Below, in pieces: positions 8,541-17,737 of a DNA stretch of 64,000 nt (the first letter of the stretch is position 1; each line of letters opens with the position of its first letter). Origin of the DNA: UBA12018 sp051656605 (GTDB lineage: Bacteria; Bacteroidota; Bacteroidia; Bacteroidales; CAMTPD01); contig JBOGCF010000049.1 in the NCBI GenBank assembly GCA_051656605.1, forward strand, positions 134,797-198,796. The letters are read 5' to 3'. A program made the translations under genes and the position numbers. The notes below the pieces were generated by a model. That model saw only the letters and a list, made by a program, of their open reading frames with translations, was not told where the DNA came from and searched no databases.

Positions 8541-11500
8541 ATGGAATTTATGAGAAAAACAGAATTGCCTTTTAATTGGATAAAAGGCTTCTGTAAATTG
8601 AATTCGTTTATTGTTGCCTCTTTATTTATTTCTATGAGCCAAAACACAGCAGCCGAAACATTAACTGGAATAGATGTGCCTATTGTTGCTCAGTCACAAA
8701 AAGGTGCCGTGATAAAAGGTACAGTGGTTGATGAAAAAGGAGAAGCTGTAATTGGTGCAAATGTTACCGTTAAATCTGATCCTAAGGTTGGTGTGATTAC
8801 CGATATGGATGGAAACTTTACCATCGACGTTCCAAGCGGAACTATTTTGCAAATTTCGTATATCGGTTATACTCCTCAAGACATCGTAGCTAAAACTGGT
8901 GCTCCTATCAAAGTAAGAATGGTTGAAGACACTCAAAACCTAAGCGAGGTTGTGGTTGTCGGATACGGATCGATGGATAAGAAAGAGTTAACCTCAGCTG
9001 TTGTTTCTGTAAAGAGTAAAGACTTTTTACAAGGAGCTGCAAATAATGCGATGCAAATGATTGACGGTAAAGTCCCGGGGGTTACTCTGTCGGGATACGG
9101 AGCATCTGACCCGAGTCGGGATCCGATGTCGAGTTTGCAAGTGCGCGGAGCCGGGTCGTTGGATGCCGGAAACGGACCGCTTATCGTTATTGACGGGATG
9201 CCGGGAGGCGATCTTCGCAATGTTGCCAATCAAGACATTGAGTCAATCACAGTGTTGAAAGATGGATCGGCTGCCGCAATTTATGGTTCGCGAGCAGCAA
9301 ATGGGGTTGTTATTGTGCAAACAAAAAAAGGAGGAAATGGAAAGGTCTCGATTACATACGATGGTTATATCGAGCATGACTTTGTAGCTAATAAACCAGA
9401 TCTGCTTTCTGCAGACGAGTTTTTAGAACATGGGATTGATAAAGATTGGGGTGCCCGCACAGATTGGTATGATGAGTTAATTCGAAAAAATAACTTTGGA
9501 CAAAACCACTACTTAGCATTGTCGGGTGGATGTGAAAATACGCAGTTTCGTGTCTCGACCAACTATAAAAAGAAGGATGCGATAGATATTGCAACAGCAA
9601 GAGAAGAATACGGTATACGTGCAGGTTTTCAACAGAAAACTCTCGAGGGTTTATTGGAAGTAGGCGGAAATATATCTTATCGTATCACGAATGATAATTA
9701 TTTGAGAATGAATGATGATTACTCGAATAGTTATGGAGCTTTTTCTCAAGCTGTAAAGCTTAATCCTACTATTCCGGTAATGGATCCGGACGATCCTACT
9801 CGGTACAATATATTAAAAGGTTATGATACATATAATCCAATTGGAGATATTATGGATTGCATAAACGATGCTAAAAATGAATTTTCTGTGATCGATTTTA
9901 ATATAAAGCTAAACATTCTACCAAATCTGAATACGGAATTAAAGTTGGCAAGGCAATCGAGAAATGCAAATGCGCAACAATATTACAATAAATATCATAG
10001 AGATTCTTTTGATAATATGCGTTCCGGGCGTGCTCGCTTAAAATCAGATAATTGGACAGACTGGACGCTTGAATGGATTGGAAACTGGTTTGCAACGTTT
10101 GGTAAAAACAATGTAAAAGTAATGGGTGGATACTCGTATCAAGAGTTTAATAACCAAGGATTCTGGGCCGAGAATATGAACTTTCCTTCAGATGCACCTC
10201 TGTATAATAACTTGGAAACTGGTAGCTGGCTGAAGCTCGGTAAAGCAGGAATGGACTCCTGGAAAAGCAAAGAGAAAGCAATTGCGTTCTTGGGTCGTGT
10301 GAATTATAGCTTTGACGATACTTATCTAGCAAGTGCGTCGCTACGTTATGAAGGTAACTCTAAGTTTGGTAAGGATAATAAATGGGGATTCTTCCCTGCT
10401 GCTTCTGCCGCTTGGCGTTTCTCAAATTTGGATGCGTTGAAGTCTGTATCGGCAATCAATGACTTGAAGTTAAGAGCATCCTATGGTGTAACCGGTCGTT
10501 CGGGCTTCCCTCGCTACAAGGCTCAAGCAATTTATAAAGGATTTGGTCGTTATCAAAATGATATGGGAGAATGGATACAAGTGTATGGACCCGATAATAA
10601 CCCGAACTTCAATCTGAAGTGGGAGAAACAAATCTCGTGGAACTTCGGTGTAGATTATGCATTATTCGACAACAGACTAAGTGGTAGCCTTGATTATTTT
10701 ATTCGTGATGGTAGAGATGTTATATCAGACTATGATGCTCCGGTGCCTCCATTTTTGCATCAAAACCTGTACACGAATGTGGCAACAACACGATCGAATG
10801 GAGTAGAGCTAAACGTGCAATGGCAGGCTGTGAAAACGAAAGATTTTAGCTATGAAACCAACGTTACAGCATCGTATACGCAATCGAAACTTGTAAAATT
10901 CTCGAACGGAACATTTACCAAAGGGTATATGGATCGTTATAGTTTACCTTCACCAGGTAATCCTGGCCCTGCTCAACGTTTGCAAGACGGAGTAGAAATA
11001 GGTAGTTTCTATGGCACTCGTTATGCCGGGGTAGATGAAAGTGGAAACCTTCTTATCTGGAAAGATGCAGTTGTAGGTGGCGAAACCAAATTAGCAAAAG
11101 ATAAAAACGATAAAGACAAAGCATTTATCGGAACCGGTATGCCTAAGTGGGACGTATCATGGGGTCATACATTTACGTACAAGGAGTTTGATTTGTCGTT
11201 GTTCTTCAGAGGTAAATTTGACTACGAGATTCTCAACTTGTATCAAATGTATTATGGCTTGCAGGCTCAGCCAAACGTAAACTTACTGAAGGATGCCTTC
11301 ACTCGCAACGGACACATCAAGAGTGAAAAGGAGATGTGTGATTACTTCCTTGAAAATGGTAACTATTTCAAATTAGACAACATTACGTTGGGATGGAATC
11401 CGAAGCTTAATACTAAATGGATTAGTAATCTTCGCGTTTATGCAACCATGAAGAATGTATTTACGATTACTAAATACAGTGGATTGGATCCGGCGAATAT

Positions 11501-11591
11501 TCAGAGTACTGGTCTAGAGCCGGGTATTGGTCGTCTTGATGTATATCCAAGTACCAGAAACTTCTCTTTCGGAGTGCAAATTACTTACTAA
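8541..11591 (+). CDS. SusC-family TonB-linked outer membrane transporter
   Basis: This 1016-residue protein has a long signal region (to about residue 38), a carboxypeptidase-regulatory-like domain (about 58-132: GTVVDEKGEAVIGANV), the typical SusC segment SEVVVVGYGSMDKKELTSAV leading into the plug, the plug core (TVLKDGSAAAIYGSRAANGV near residue 240) and a beta-barrel ending in FSFGVQITY with the terminal aromatic expected for BAM-dependent insertion. There is no N-terminal STN domain, so it is not expected to signal through an anti-sigma factor. It pairs with the SusD gene 19 bases downstream and would import mannan oligosaccharides, judging by the adjacent GH76 and GH125 genes. A second in-frame ATG lies three codons in. 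Confidence 0.95.
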   Translation: MEFMRKTELPFNWIKGFCKLNSFIVASLFISMSQNTAAETLTGIDVPIVAQSQKGAVIKGTVVDEKGEAVIGANVTVKSDPKVGVITDMDGNFTIDVPSGTILQISYIGYTPQDIVAKTGAPIKVRMVEDTQNLSEVVVVGYGSMDKKELTSAVVSVKSKDFLQGAANNAMQMIDGKVPGVTLSGYGASDPSRDPMSSLQVRGAGSLDAGNGPLIVIDGMPGGDLRNVANQDIESITVLKDGSAAAIYGSRAANGVVIVQTKKGGNGKVSITYDGYIEHDFVANKPDLLSADEFLEHGIDKDWGARTDWYDELIRKNNFGQNHYLALSGGCENTQFRVSTNYKKKDAIDIATAREEYGIRAGFQQKTLEGLLEVGGNISYRITNDNYLRMNDDYSNSYGAFSQAVKLNPTIPVMDPDDPTRYNILKGYDTYNPIGDIMDCINDAKNEFSVIDFNIKLNILPNLNTELKLARQSRNANAQQYYNKYHRDSFDNMRSGRARLKSDNWTDWTLEWIGNWFATFGKNNVKVMGGYSYQEFNNQGFWAENMNFPSDAPLYNNLETGSWLKLGKAGMDSWKSKEKAIAFLGRVNYSFDDTYLASASLRYEGNSKFGKDNKWGFFPAASAAWRFSNLDALKSVSAINDLKLRASYGVTGRSGFPRYKAQAIYKGFGRYQNDMGEWIQVYGPDNNPNFNLKWEKQISWNFGVDYALFDNRLSGSLDYFIRDGRDVISDYDAPVPPFLHQNLYTNVATTRSNGVELNVQWQAVKTKDFSYETNVTASYTQSKLVKFSNGTFTKGYMDRYSLPSPGNPGPAQRLQDGVEIGSFYGTRYAGVDESGNLLIWKDAVVGGETKLAKDKNDKDKAFIGTGMPKWDVSWGHTFTYKEFDLSLFFRGKFDYEILNLYQMYYGLQAQPNVNLLKDAFTRNGHIKSEKEMCDYFLENGNYFKLDNITLGWNPKLNTKWISNLRVYATMKNVFTITKYSGLDPANIQSTGLEPGIGRLDVYPSTRNFSFGVQITY

Positions 11592-11610
11592 TATCTAAAT
11601 TGAATAAGCC

Positions 11611-13296
11611 ATGAATAAAAAATATATTTATACAGGATTGTTGGGATTAGCATCGTTGGCTTTCACAGGATGTACCAATCTTGATGAAGAAGTATTTAGC
11701 GATCTTACACAAGATAATTATTATACAGACAAAGCATCTGTAATTGCTGCACTTACCAGACCTTATGAGCATGGGCACTGGTGTGGATGGGACGGAGATC
11801 GTTGGATTCTGCAAGAGCTTTCGGCCGACCAATTTGTTTGGGCTCAAAAAGGAAAGCACGGATACGATGGTGGTCAGTGGATTCGTATGCACGAACAAAC
11901 ATGGACAGCCGATGAAGGTGTCATCAATGGTGGATGGGTTGGTCCTTTCCAAGGCATCCAGCAATGTAATCTATATATTGCAGACTTCACCGGATTAGAT
12001 TATGTTGGTATGGGGATGACGGAAGCTGATAAGAAACAGCATATCGCCGAAATGCGTACCCTTCGAAGCTGGTTTTATCTATTCTTGATCGACTTCTTTA
12101 GAAATGTTCCTATTTCGACCGACATTGTTACACAAGTAGGACAATCTACTCCGCAAGAAGTATTTGCGCATGTTGATGCAGAATTGGATGCTGCTTTAGC
12201 TGATCTTCCGAAGAATGGGATATCTGGCCGTTGGGATCAAGCCGGAAACAGAGCAATTAAAGTGCGTTTGTACTTAAATGCAGAGAAATGGATTGGAAAA
12301 GCGATGTATGAAGAGGCTGCCACCATTGCGCAAGAAATTATTGATGGAAAATACGGTACGTATGCATTGGATGCCGATTATCGAGGTCCGTTCCGCTCGG
12401 GGGTAAATGGTTATAAATCTCCTGAAAACATATTTGAATTCCCACATGCTCGTAAGTATCTTGAGATGGGCTGGATGTACGACGCGTGTATGCACTACCA
12501 GGCTCGTTATTCGTTAGATAATGACAAAGGCGGTTGGAATGGTATTACATTGACACCATCGAGAGATTTACAAGGCGATCTATACAGCTATCAATTGGGA
12601 AAACCTTATGAGAAGTTTGTGGATGGTGATTATCGTAAACAGCCATTTAAGACAACGGCAAAGGGTGGACAATACGATGGATTCTTCCTCATCGGTCAAC
12701 AATATGCTTTCGACTATAAAAATGGTTTTGGCTATACAGACGAAAAGATCTTAGGAACTGAAGAGTGGAACAAAGAACCACTTATTTATGTAGATCAAAT
12801 TGGTCGTATTTCAGAAGGGGCTAACGGCCTGGCAAAAGGGTCGCATGTAAATACCGGAGAGGAAAACTCAGGAGTTCGTTTCATTAAATTCCCTTGGCTA
12901 CCGGAAAGCCAAAACTTATTTATGATGAACTATGTTGCAGAGGTACGTTTGGCCGAGATGTATTACGTGGTCGCTGAAAATGCTTTCCGTAAAGGAGATG
13001 TAGCAAAAGCAGCACAATACCTCGATGATGTGCGTAAACGCAACTACCCGGCTTCTATCTGGGCAGAAAATAGTTACGTATTGAATCCTTCTAAGTTAAC
13101 AGAAGATGAGTTTGTGGATGAGTTGGGACGTGAGTTCTTGGGCGAGCGCCATCGTCGTACCGACTTGATTCGCTTCAACCGTTTCGGTAACGAATGGTGG
13201 GATAAGAAAGCTACGACGGGAAAAGAGATTTATCCGATTCCTAATCGTATTGTAAACTCAAATCCGTTGATCGATCAAACAACTCCCGGATTTTAA
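11611..13296 (+). CDS. SusD/RagB-family glycan-binding surface lipoprotein
   Basis: This 561-residue protein has a lipoprotein signal ending LAFTGC (Cys21) followed by TNLDEE, an acidic surface-export signal. The N-terminal SusD-like helices and the C-terminal RagB/SusD region are both recognisable (for example AEVRLAEMYYVVAENAFRKGD with the TPR-like pattern, and the ending near REFLGERHRRTDLIRFNRFG). It forms the lid and binding subunit on the SusC transporter. It lies 19 bases after susC and is followed by a weak hairpin at 13327-13368, so it probably ends the main transcript. The ligand is inferred to be alpha-mannan from the neighbouring enzymes. Confidence 0.95.
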   Translation: MNKKYIYTGLLGLASLAFTGCTNLDEEVFSDLTQDNYYTDKASVIAALTRPYEHGHWCGWDGDRWILQELSADQFVWAQKGKHGYDGGQWIRMHEQTWTADEGVINGGWVGPFQGIQQCNLYIADFTGLDYVGMGMTEADKKQHIAEMRTLRSWFYLFLIDFFRNVPISTDIVTQVGQSTPQEVFAHVDAELDAALADLPKNGISGRWDQAGNRAIKVRLYLNAEKWIGKAMYEEAATIAQEIIDGKYGTYALDADYRGPFRSGVNGYKSPENIFEFPHARKYLEMGWMYDACMHYQARYSLDNDKGGWNGITLTPSRDLQGDLYSYQLGKPYEKFVDGDYRKQPFKTTAKGGQYDGFFLIGQQYAFDYKNGFGYTDEKILGTEEWNKEPLIYVDQIGRISEGANGLAKGSHVNTGEENSGVRFIKFPWLPESQNLFMMNYVAEVRLAEMYYVVAENAFRKGDVAKAAQYLDDVRKRNYPASIWAENSYVLNPSKLTEDEFVDELGREFLGERHRRTDLIRFNRFGNEWWDKKATTGKEIYPIPNRIVNSNPLIDQTTPGF

Positions 13297-13326
13297 TTAG
13301 ATACTAGATAAATTGGTTAGTTAAGT

Positions 13327-13368
13327 GAACCCTTGGGATTTGTAACCTAATTACAGTTCCGAGGGTTC
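13327..13368 (+). terminator. Hairpin after susD, likely terminator
   Basis: GAACCCTTGG (13327-13336) pairs with CCGAGGGTTC (13359-13368) apart from one wobble. The following T tract is short, so this may be a partial or processing hairpin. Confidence 0.55.
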
Positions 13369-13411
13369 TTATTTATAAATTGCAGCTAGTGATTTCTGAT
13401 AAATATATTGA

Positions 13412-14389
13412 ATGATGAGACGATTAGAAGTTTATTTCGTACTTGTATTATTGATAAGTGGACTTGTTGGCTGTATGCCTTCGAGTGAAAAGACTGATTT
13501 ATTAGATATTAGGAAAGAGTCTTTTATATATGCAATCAAAGGAAACGATACCCTTCGGTTGGATATATATAATCAGGACAAAAAGGATTATGAAAAACGG
13601 AAGCCGGTGTTCTTGTTTGTATTTGGCGGAGGCTTCAAAACCGGAAACAGGGCTGCACAGGAATACATTTCTTTTTTCGAGTATTTAGCAAAACAAGGTT
13701 TTGTGGTAGCATCCATTGATTATCGTACGATATTGAATCAAGCATTGGCAAAAGAAGAGCCAACGGCAGCAGGCTTTGCGATTGCGCTTCAACGATCAAT
13801 CGGAACAGCTGTTGCGGATTTATTTGATGCAACACACTATATTTTAAGTAAGGCCGATGACTGGCAAATCGATTCTACACAAATCATAGCCGGTGGATCA
13901 AGTGCCGGAGCCATAACCGTATTGCAGGCAGAGTATGAAATCTGTAACTCGAAAACAGAGATTCAAAGTCTTCCTTCCCACTTCAACTATGCAGGAATTG
14001 TAGCTTATGCCGGTGCGGTACAAGATATCGCATTTCCTATCTGGCAGAAAAAGCCTTGCCCGATATTGCTGTTTCATGGCGATGCCGATCGTGTCGTTCC
14101 TTTCGACCGTGTTGTGATACCAAACATCGGGGGACTTTGGGGGGCACATACCGTAGCGCAAAGTTTAGATCAAGCAGCAACTCCTTACTTTTTTTATACC
14201 ATCGCCAATGCCGGTCATGAGATTGCTTCCGTTCCGCTGCAAACACATCAGCAAGAGTTTCTCAACTTTTACGAACGGTTGATTGTGAACAATGAAAAGC
14301 GTTCCATTCGTATCAAAGAATTTGTGCCCGGAGAGCAACCCGTAAACAAATCATTTAGCCTTGAAGATTTTATAAAGACCAATCAATAA
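13412..14389 (+). CDS. Alpha/beta-hydrolase lipoprotein, carboxylesterase-like
   Basis: This 325-residue protein has a lipoprotein signal ending SGLVGC (Cys21). The alpha/beta-hydrolase fold shows an oxyanion-loop motif FGGGF (71-75), a nucleophile elbow GSSAG (Ser164), an acid residue in HGDADRVVP (Asp226) and a catalytic histidine in NAGHE (His269). It resembles carbohydrate esterases and BD-FAE-like acyl esterases. It follows susD by 115 bases on the same strand and so may act with the mannan locus, perhaps removing ester groups, but the substrate is not shown by the sequence. The 3' end converges with the DUF2490 gene, with only 12 bases between them. Confidence 0.82.
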   Translation: MMRRLEVYFVLVLLISGLVGCMPSSEKTDLLDIRKESFIYAIKGNDTLRLDIYNQDKKDYEKRKPVFLFVFGGGFKTGNRAAQEYISFFEYLAKQGFVVASIDYRTILNQALAKEEPTAAGFAIALQRSIGTAVADLFDATHYILSKADDWQIDSTQIIAGGSSAGAITVLQAEYEICNSKTEIQSLPSHFNYAGIVAYAGAVQDIAFPIWQKKPCPILLFHGDADRVVPFDRVVIPNIGGLWGAHTVAQSLDQAATPYFFYTIANAGHEIASVPLQTHQQEFLNFYERLIVNNEKRSIRIKEFVPGEQPVNKSFSLEDFIKTNQ

Positions 14390-14401
14390 TTAAAGGTAAA
14401 T

Positions 14402-15064
14402 CTACAATTTATACGTATATCCTACGCCGATTGCATTCTTATAATTCACAGGATCCGGCGCTTCGAAAATATGATACCTGTAGTATAGTTGGAATGCAGA
14501 GTGTTTATTCAATGCATAGTCGAAGCCGCACGAAAGGCGTATCCTGTCTAGGCTGAAATGCTTTCCTTTCAACGTATTGTTGAAGGTTTCCGCATACACA
14601 AATGGTGACACGTCTAGGTTGTTAATGTTGTATGCAACCGTAAGCATACTTCGGAAGAAGTTGCTCGGAGTCTGGCTGTTTTCCTTAAACGTACTTTGAA
14701 AGCGTTCGCGCACAGAGAAGCGGAAAGCTCCTATTTTCTTCGTTGCGGTTGCGTAAAATAAATAGCGATGTCGCTTTTCTCCTCCTTTGTCGAGCTTATC
14801 AATAAACATATAAGCCGTACCAATGGTCAGAAACTTCAATGGCTTATAGCGAATCTCCGCAGTGGTAAAACTCCATTCTACTCCGCCAAAGTCTTGCTGA
14901 ATACGTAAGTCTTCTTCGACCAAAAATGAAAACCGTTGATAAATGGGACCGCTGAATCCGACTTTCCATGCCGTATTGATACCGTCGCGGGCATACAATT
15001 GAGAGGGATTTAACAAATTGATAAAGAATAAAAGAGCTAGCAAGTTAAGTTTTAAGTGTTTCAT
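14402..15064 (-). CDS. DUF2490 domain-containing outer membrane protein
   Basis: This 220-residue protein starts with a signal peptide (MKHLKLNLLALLFFINLL to about residue 25). The rest is composed of beta strands with aromatic belts (for example FSFLVEEDLRIQQDFGGVEWSFTTAEIRYKPLKF is the family-like region, residues about 44-78, only partly quoted here as RYKPLKF), ending YKNAIGVGYTYKL. DUF2490 proteins are predicted to be small outer-membrane beta-barrels of unknown function. Its start faces an intergenic region with an interleaved palindrome array (15123-15206). It lies downstream of the efflux operon on the same strand but is separated from it by a strong terminator, so it is probably expressed on its own. 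Confidence 0.78.
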   Translation of the reverse strand: MKHLKLNLLALLFFINLLNPSQLYARDGINTAWKVGFSGPIYQRFSFLVEEDLRIQQDFGGVEWSFTTAEIRYKPLKFLTIGTAYMFIDKLDKGGEKRHRYLFYATATKKIGAFRFSVRERFQSTFKENSQTPSNFFRSMLTVAYNINNLDVSPFVYAETFNNTLKGKHFSLDRIRLSCGFDYALNKHSAFQLYYRYHIFEAPDPVNYKNAIGVGYTYKL

Positions 15065-15122
15065 GAAATAGATTTTATATGCTCATTTGTAGTTTCGAAT
15101 ACAAGTAATTTATGGACAAAAC

Positions 15123-15206
15123 GTTTTCGTCGAAGACGCGAAACAGTCTTCATTGAAAACGAAAATGCGTCTTCGACGAAAACAGAAATCCGTTTTCAAT
15201 GAAGAC
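15123..15206. repeat. Interleaved palindrome array (A-B-A'-B')
   Basis: Four units occur: A at 15123-15139, B at 15146-15161, A' at 15167-15183 (exact reverse complement of A) and B' at 15191-15206 (exact reverse complement of B). Each unit also fits GTYTTC-N3-GAARAC or its complement, so each is itself a near-palindrome. The array lies upstream of the DUF2490 gene and beyond the terminator of the efflux operon. It could be a multi-site operator or form a folded nucleic acid; the role is unknown. Confidence 0.7.
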
Positions 15207-15269
15207 GAAATCCCTCGAAAGGAGGATGCCTACATGTATTTGAGTATGCAAAAGTAACAACCTAAAACA

Positions 15270-15308
15270 AAAGGGCGGTAAAAGTTCTCGTTTCTTTTAC
15301 CGCCCTTT
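15270..15308 (-). terminator. Terminator of the efflux operon
   Basis: Perfect 15-bp inverted repeat AAAGGGCGGTAAAAG (15270-15284) and CTTTTACCGCCCTTT (15294-15308), loop of 9. Read on the minus strand it ends in a T-rich tract, 29 bases after the last permease stop. Confidence 0.85.
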
Positions 15309-15337
15309 CTAAAAGAAGTTCCTATCGTATCGAGATT

Positions 15338-17677
15338 TTATTCAGCTTTGAGGGTGTTGACAGGATTGATTCGTGCCGCATTGTAGCACAAAACAATGAT
15401 CGAAAGTGACGTAATTGCAGCTATCAAAAGGATTGCGATTACGAACCAAAGCGGATTTATATATACCTGATACGGATACTGCTCGAGCCAACTTGAGATA
15501 AAGAAATAAGCAACCGGCACAGCGATAACAGATGCAATCGCAATTTGAATAAAGAATCCACGTTGCAACCTCCAGATAATATCTTTGATAGACGATCCGT
15601 TTATACGACGAATGGCAATCTCTTTGAGTTTGAATCGGATGTTAAAGAATACCAGTCCGTACACGCCCAATAGCGAAATGAAGATCGAGATAAAGCTTAG
15701 CAGCAGAATAATCTTTGATAGATTCGCCTCTTTGGGATACATTCTGTTCATCGTTTCATCCAGAAACTGAATTTCCGGCTCCTTCTTGGTAAACTTCTGC
15801 ACCGTACTACGGATATAATCGAGCGTAGCAGGCAAATCTTGCGAGTTTACTTTCAGGAACATATATCCAAAGCGACTTTGGTCATCGCTGCACACCAACG
15901 CCAATGGTTCAATCGCATATTTAAGTCCGTTGAAGTTAAAGTCTTTTGCAACTCCTATGATTTCACAATCCTGACGGAAGGCTAGAAGCTCTTTATGCAA
16001 TGGATTCTCCATTTGATAGTTGTTGGCAAATGTTTCGTTCACAACGCATACGCCGTCTTCTGGGGTTTTAAAACCTTTCATCGTTTCTCCTAATTTTAGT
16101 TCGATACCAAAGAACTCCAAGAAGTTGTGAGATACAGGCCATGATTTTATTTGAATCGGAATGCCTTCGAAGTCTCTACCCCATCCCATAAATTGGCTTT
16201 CCGGGATATATCGAGCGAAAGCCTCATCCGTTATATTCGGATTCTTGAGTAATTCGTCCACGATAGCAATGGGTTGATCGTAATATATTTGAGACGTTGT
16301 ATCGCGATGCACATATTCAAAGTAAACCACGTTTTCAGGATTAATACCCCATGATTTATTTTGCATGTATTTGTGTTGTGAGTCTATCGATATGCCGATA
16401 ATCAGTATGGTTATCGATATAGCAAACTGAGCGGTAAGCAATATTCTGCGAAGCAACACACCATGAGATGACATAGCAAAAGAACCTTTAAGCACTGTTG
16501 CAAGTGGGAAGGATGTAGCGTAATGTGCAGGATACAATCCGGTCAGAATGCTGAAAGCAACCAATCCACAGCCGATTACGGCTATTAGTTTTATATTATA
16601 ACTGATATCGAACGATGCATCAAATAAGCGTATTAAATCTGTTTTTCCAAAAGCATATAAGAAACAAAGACTGATTGCAAACGAGAGAATCACAAAGAAT
16701 ACCGACTCAAAAACAATCCCAATCTGCTGTGCTCGTTTGCTTAATCCGAGAACTCGTTGCGTGTTGAGCATGCGCATGCGGGCCGGAGTAAGCGCAATTG
16801 CGAGATTAAGTAAGTTGGCAAGTGCGATAAACAAAACTAAAATACCAACAGACAGCAGTGTGAGTGTTGTTGTCGGATTACCAAGTCTGATTTCAGGAAG
16901 AGAAGATAAGTAAATATCTTTTACGTTGTCTATTCCTACTTTCCAGCGTTCTCCTTGATAAATAAGCGAAGAGTCGATAGGCATTCCCTCACCGTTAAGC
17001 TTTGAGTTAACCAGATCCTTTGCTTTCGGATCAATGGACATATAAGCATGATAACTCCCCTCAGACCAATCATTGTTTAGTGTTTCAACAAGAAATATTA
17101 CGTCACAACGTGTACTGTTGTTGCGCGGAATATCTTCAATCACAGCATTGACATGATATCTGTTTTTATTGAGACTCTTACCAATACAGTCTATCGTACC
17201 AAACAGTTTTATTGCCGTAGACTTTGTCAATATTAGCGTTAGTTTACGCTGTGCAATATTGATTGTATCTCCTGATAGGATTGTAGGATTTAAGATTGGA
17301 AGCAAGGAGTTTGTTCCATGTAAACACTTCAATCGAAACTCTTTCGTGTCATCTCCATTTTCATCATTAAATAAAGCTTCATCATAAAAGCTAGCCATGC
17401 CAACGTGCTCTACTTCAGGAATGTTAGCCGTTAGCCTTTTAACGAGTGGACAAGAAGCATAATGTGAATACGTTTTTGTTACTGAACTATATGTCCGTAA
17501 TTGAAAAACCTTATCACTGTTGGGGATAGACGAGTTATACCCATAGTCGTAATTGACCTGAATACTTACAATGATAATTACCGTAAAAGCAAGTGATAGC
17601 CCTATTATATTCAATAGAGCTACGACTTTGTGTCTTTTCAGCAGGTGGTAGAAGTTTAAAAGAATTCGTTTCATCAT
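15338..17677 (-). CDS. FtsX/MacB-type ABC transporter permease (duplicate 1)
   Basis: This 779-residue permease has a first membrane helix at about 20-42, a periplasmic MacB-like domain, three helices near 275-405, then a second unit with a helix near 425, another periplasmic domain and three C-terminal helices, ending in PVNTLKAE. This is the double FtsX architecture common in Bacteroidota. It is the last gene of the efflux operon and a close paralogue of the gene just upstream: the membrane parts are nearly identical, whereas residues about 62-115 in the first periplasmic domain differ strongly. Two ATG codons lie at the start (MMKRI); the second matches the paralogue. Substrate unknown. 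Confidence 0.88.
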   Translation of the reverse strand: MMKRILLNFYHLLKRHKVVALLNIIGLSLAFTVIIIVSIQVNYDYGYNSSIPNSDKVFQLRTYSSVTKTYSHYASCPLVKRLTANIPEVEHVGMASFYDEALFNDENGDDTKEFRLKCLHGTNSLLPILNPTILSGDTINIAQRKLTLILTKSTAIKLFGTIDCIGKSLNKNRYHVNAVIEDIPRNNSTRCDVIFLVETLNNDWSEGSYHAYMSIDPKAKDLVNSKLNGEGMPIDSSLIYQGERWKVGIDNVKDIYLSSLPEIRLGNPTTTLTLLSVGILVLFIALANLLNLAIALTPARMRMLNTQRVLGLSKRAQQIGIVFESVFFVILSFAISLCFLYAFGKTDLIRLFDASFDISYNIKLIAVIGCGLVAFSILTGLYPAHYATSFPLATVLKGSFAMSSHGVLLRRILLTAQFAISITILIIGISIDSQHKYMQNKSWGINPENVVYFEYVHRDTTSQIYYDQPIAIVDELLKNPNITDEAFARYIPESQFMGWGRDFEGIPIQIKSWPVSHNFLEFFGIELKLGETMKGFKTPEDGVCVVNETFANNYQMENPLHKELLAFRQDCEIIGVAKDFNFNGLKYAIEPLALVCSDDQSRFGYMFLKVNSQDLPATLDYIRSTVQKFTKKEPEIQFLDETMNRMYPKEANLSKIILLLSFISIFISLLGVYGLVFFNIRFKLKEIAIRRINGSSIKDIIWRLQRGFFIQIAIASVIAVPVAYFFISSWLEQYPYQVYINPLWFVIAILLIAAITSLSIIVLCYNAARINPVNTLKAE

Positions 17678-17704
17678 TCATTTGATTTAGAATATGCATG
17701 TTGT

Positions 17705-17737
17705 AATAAGTCCATCTTGTTTTAGATGGGGCTTATT
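17705..17737 (-). other. Hairpin between duplicated permease genes
   Basis: AATAAG (17705-17710) and CCATC (17712-17716) pair with GATGG (17725-17729) and CTTATT (17732-17737). The hairpin overlaps the stop codon of the upstream permease and lies in a 55-base spacer, longer than most spacers of this operon. It could reduce read-through to the last gene or be an mRNA processing site. Confidence 0.45.

Noticed and set aside
15123..15206. Integron attC or transposon terminal repeats
   Set aside because: No integrase or transposase nearby, the order is interleaved rather than nested, and attC core sites (GTTRRRY) are not arranged as expected.
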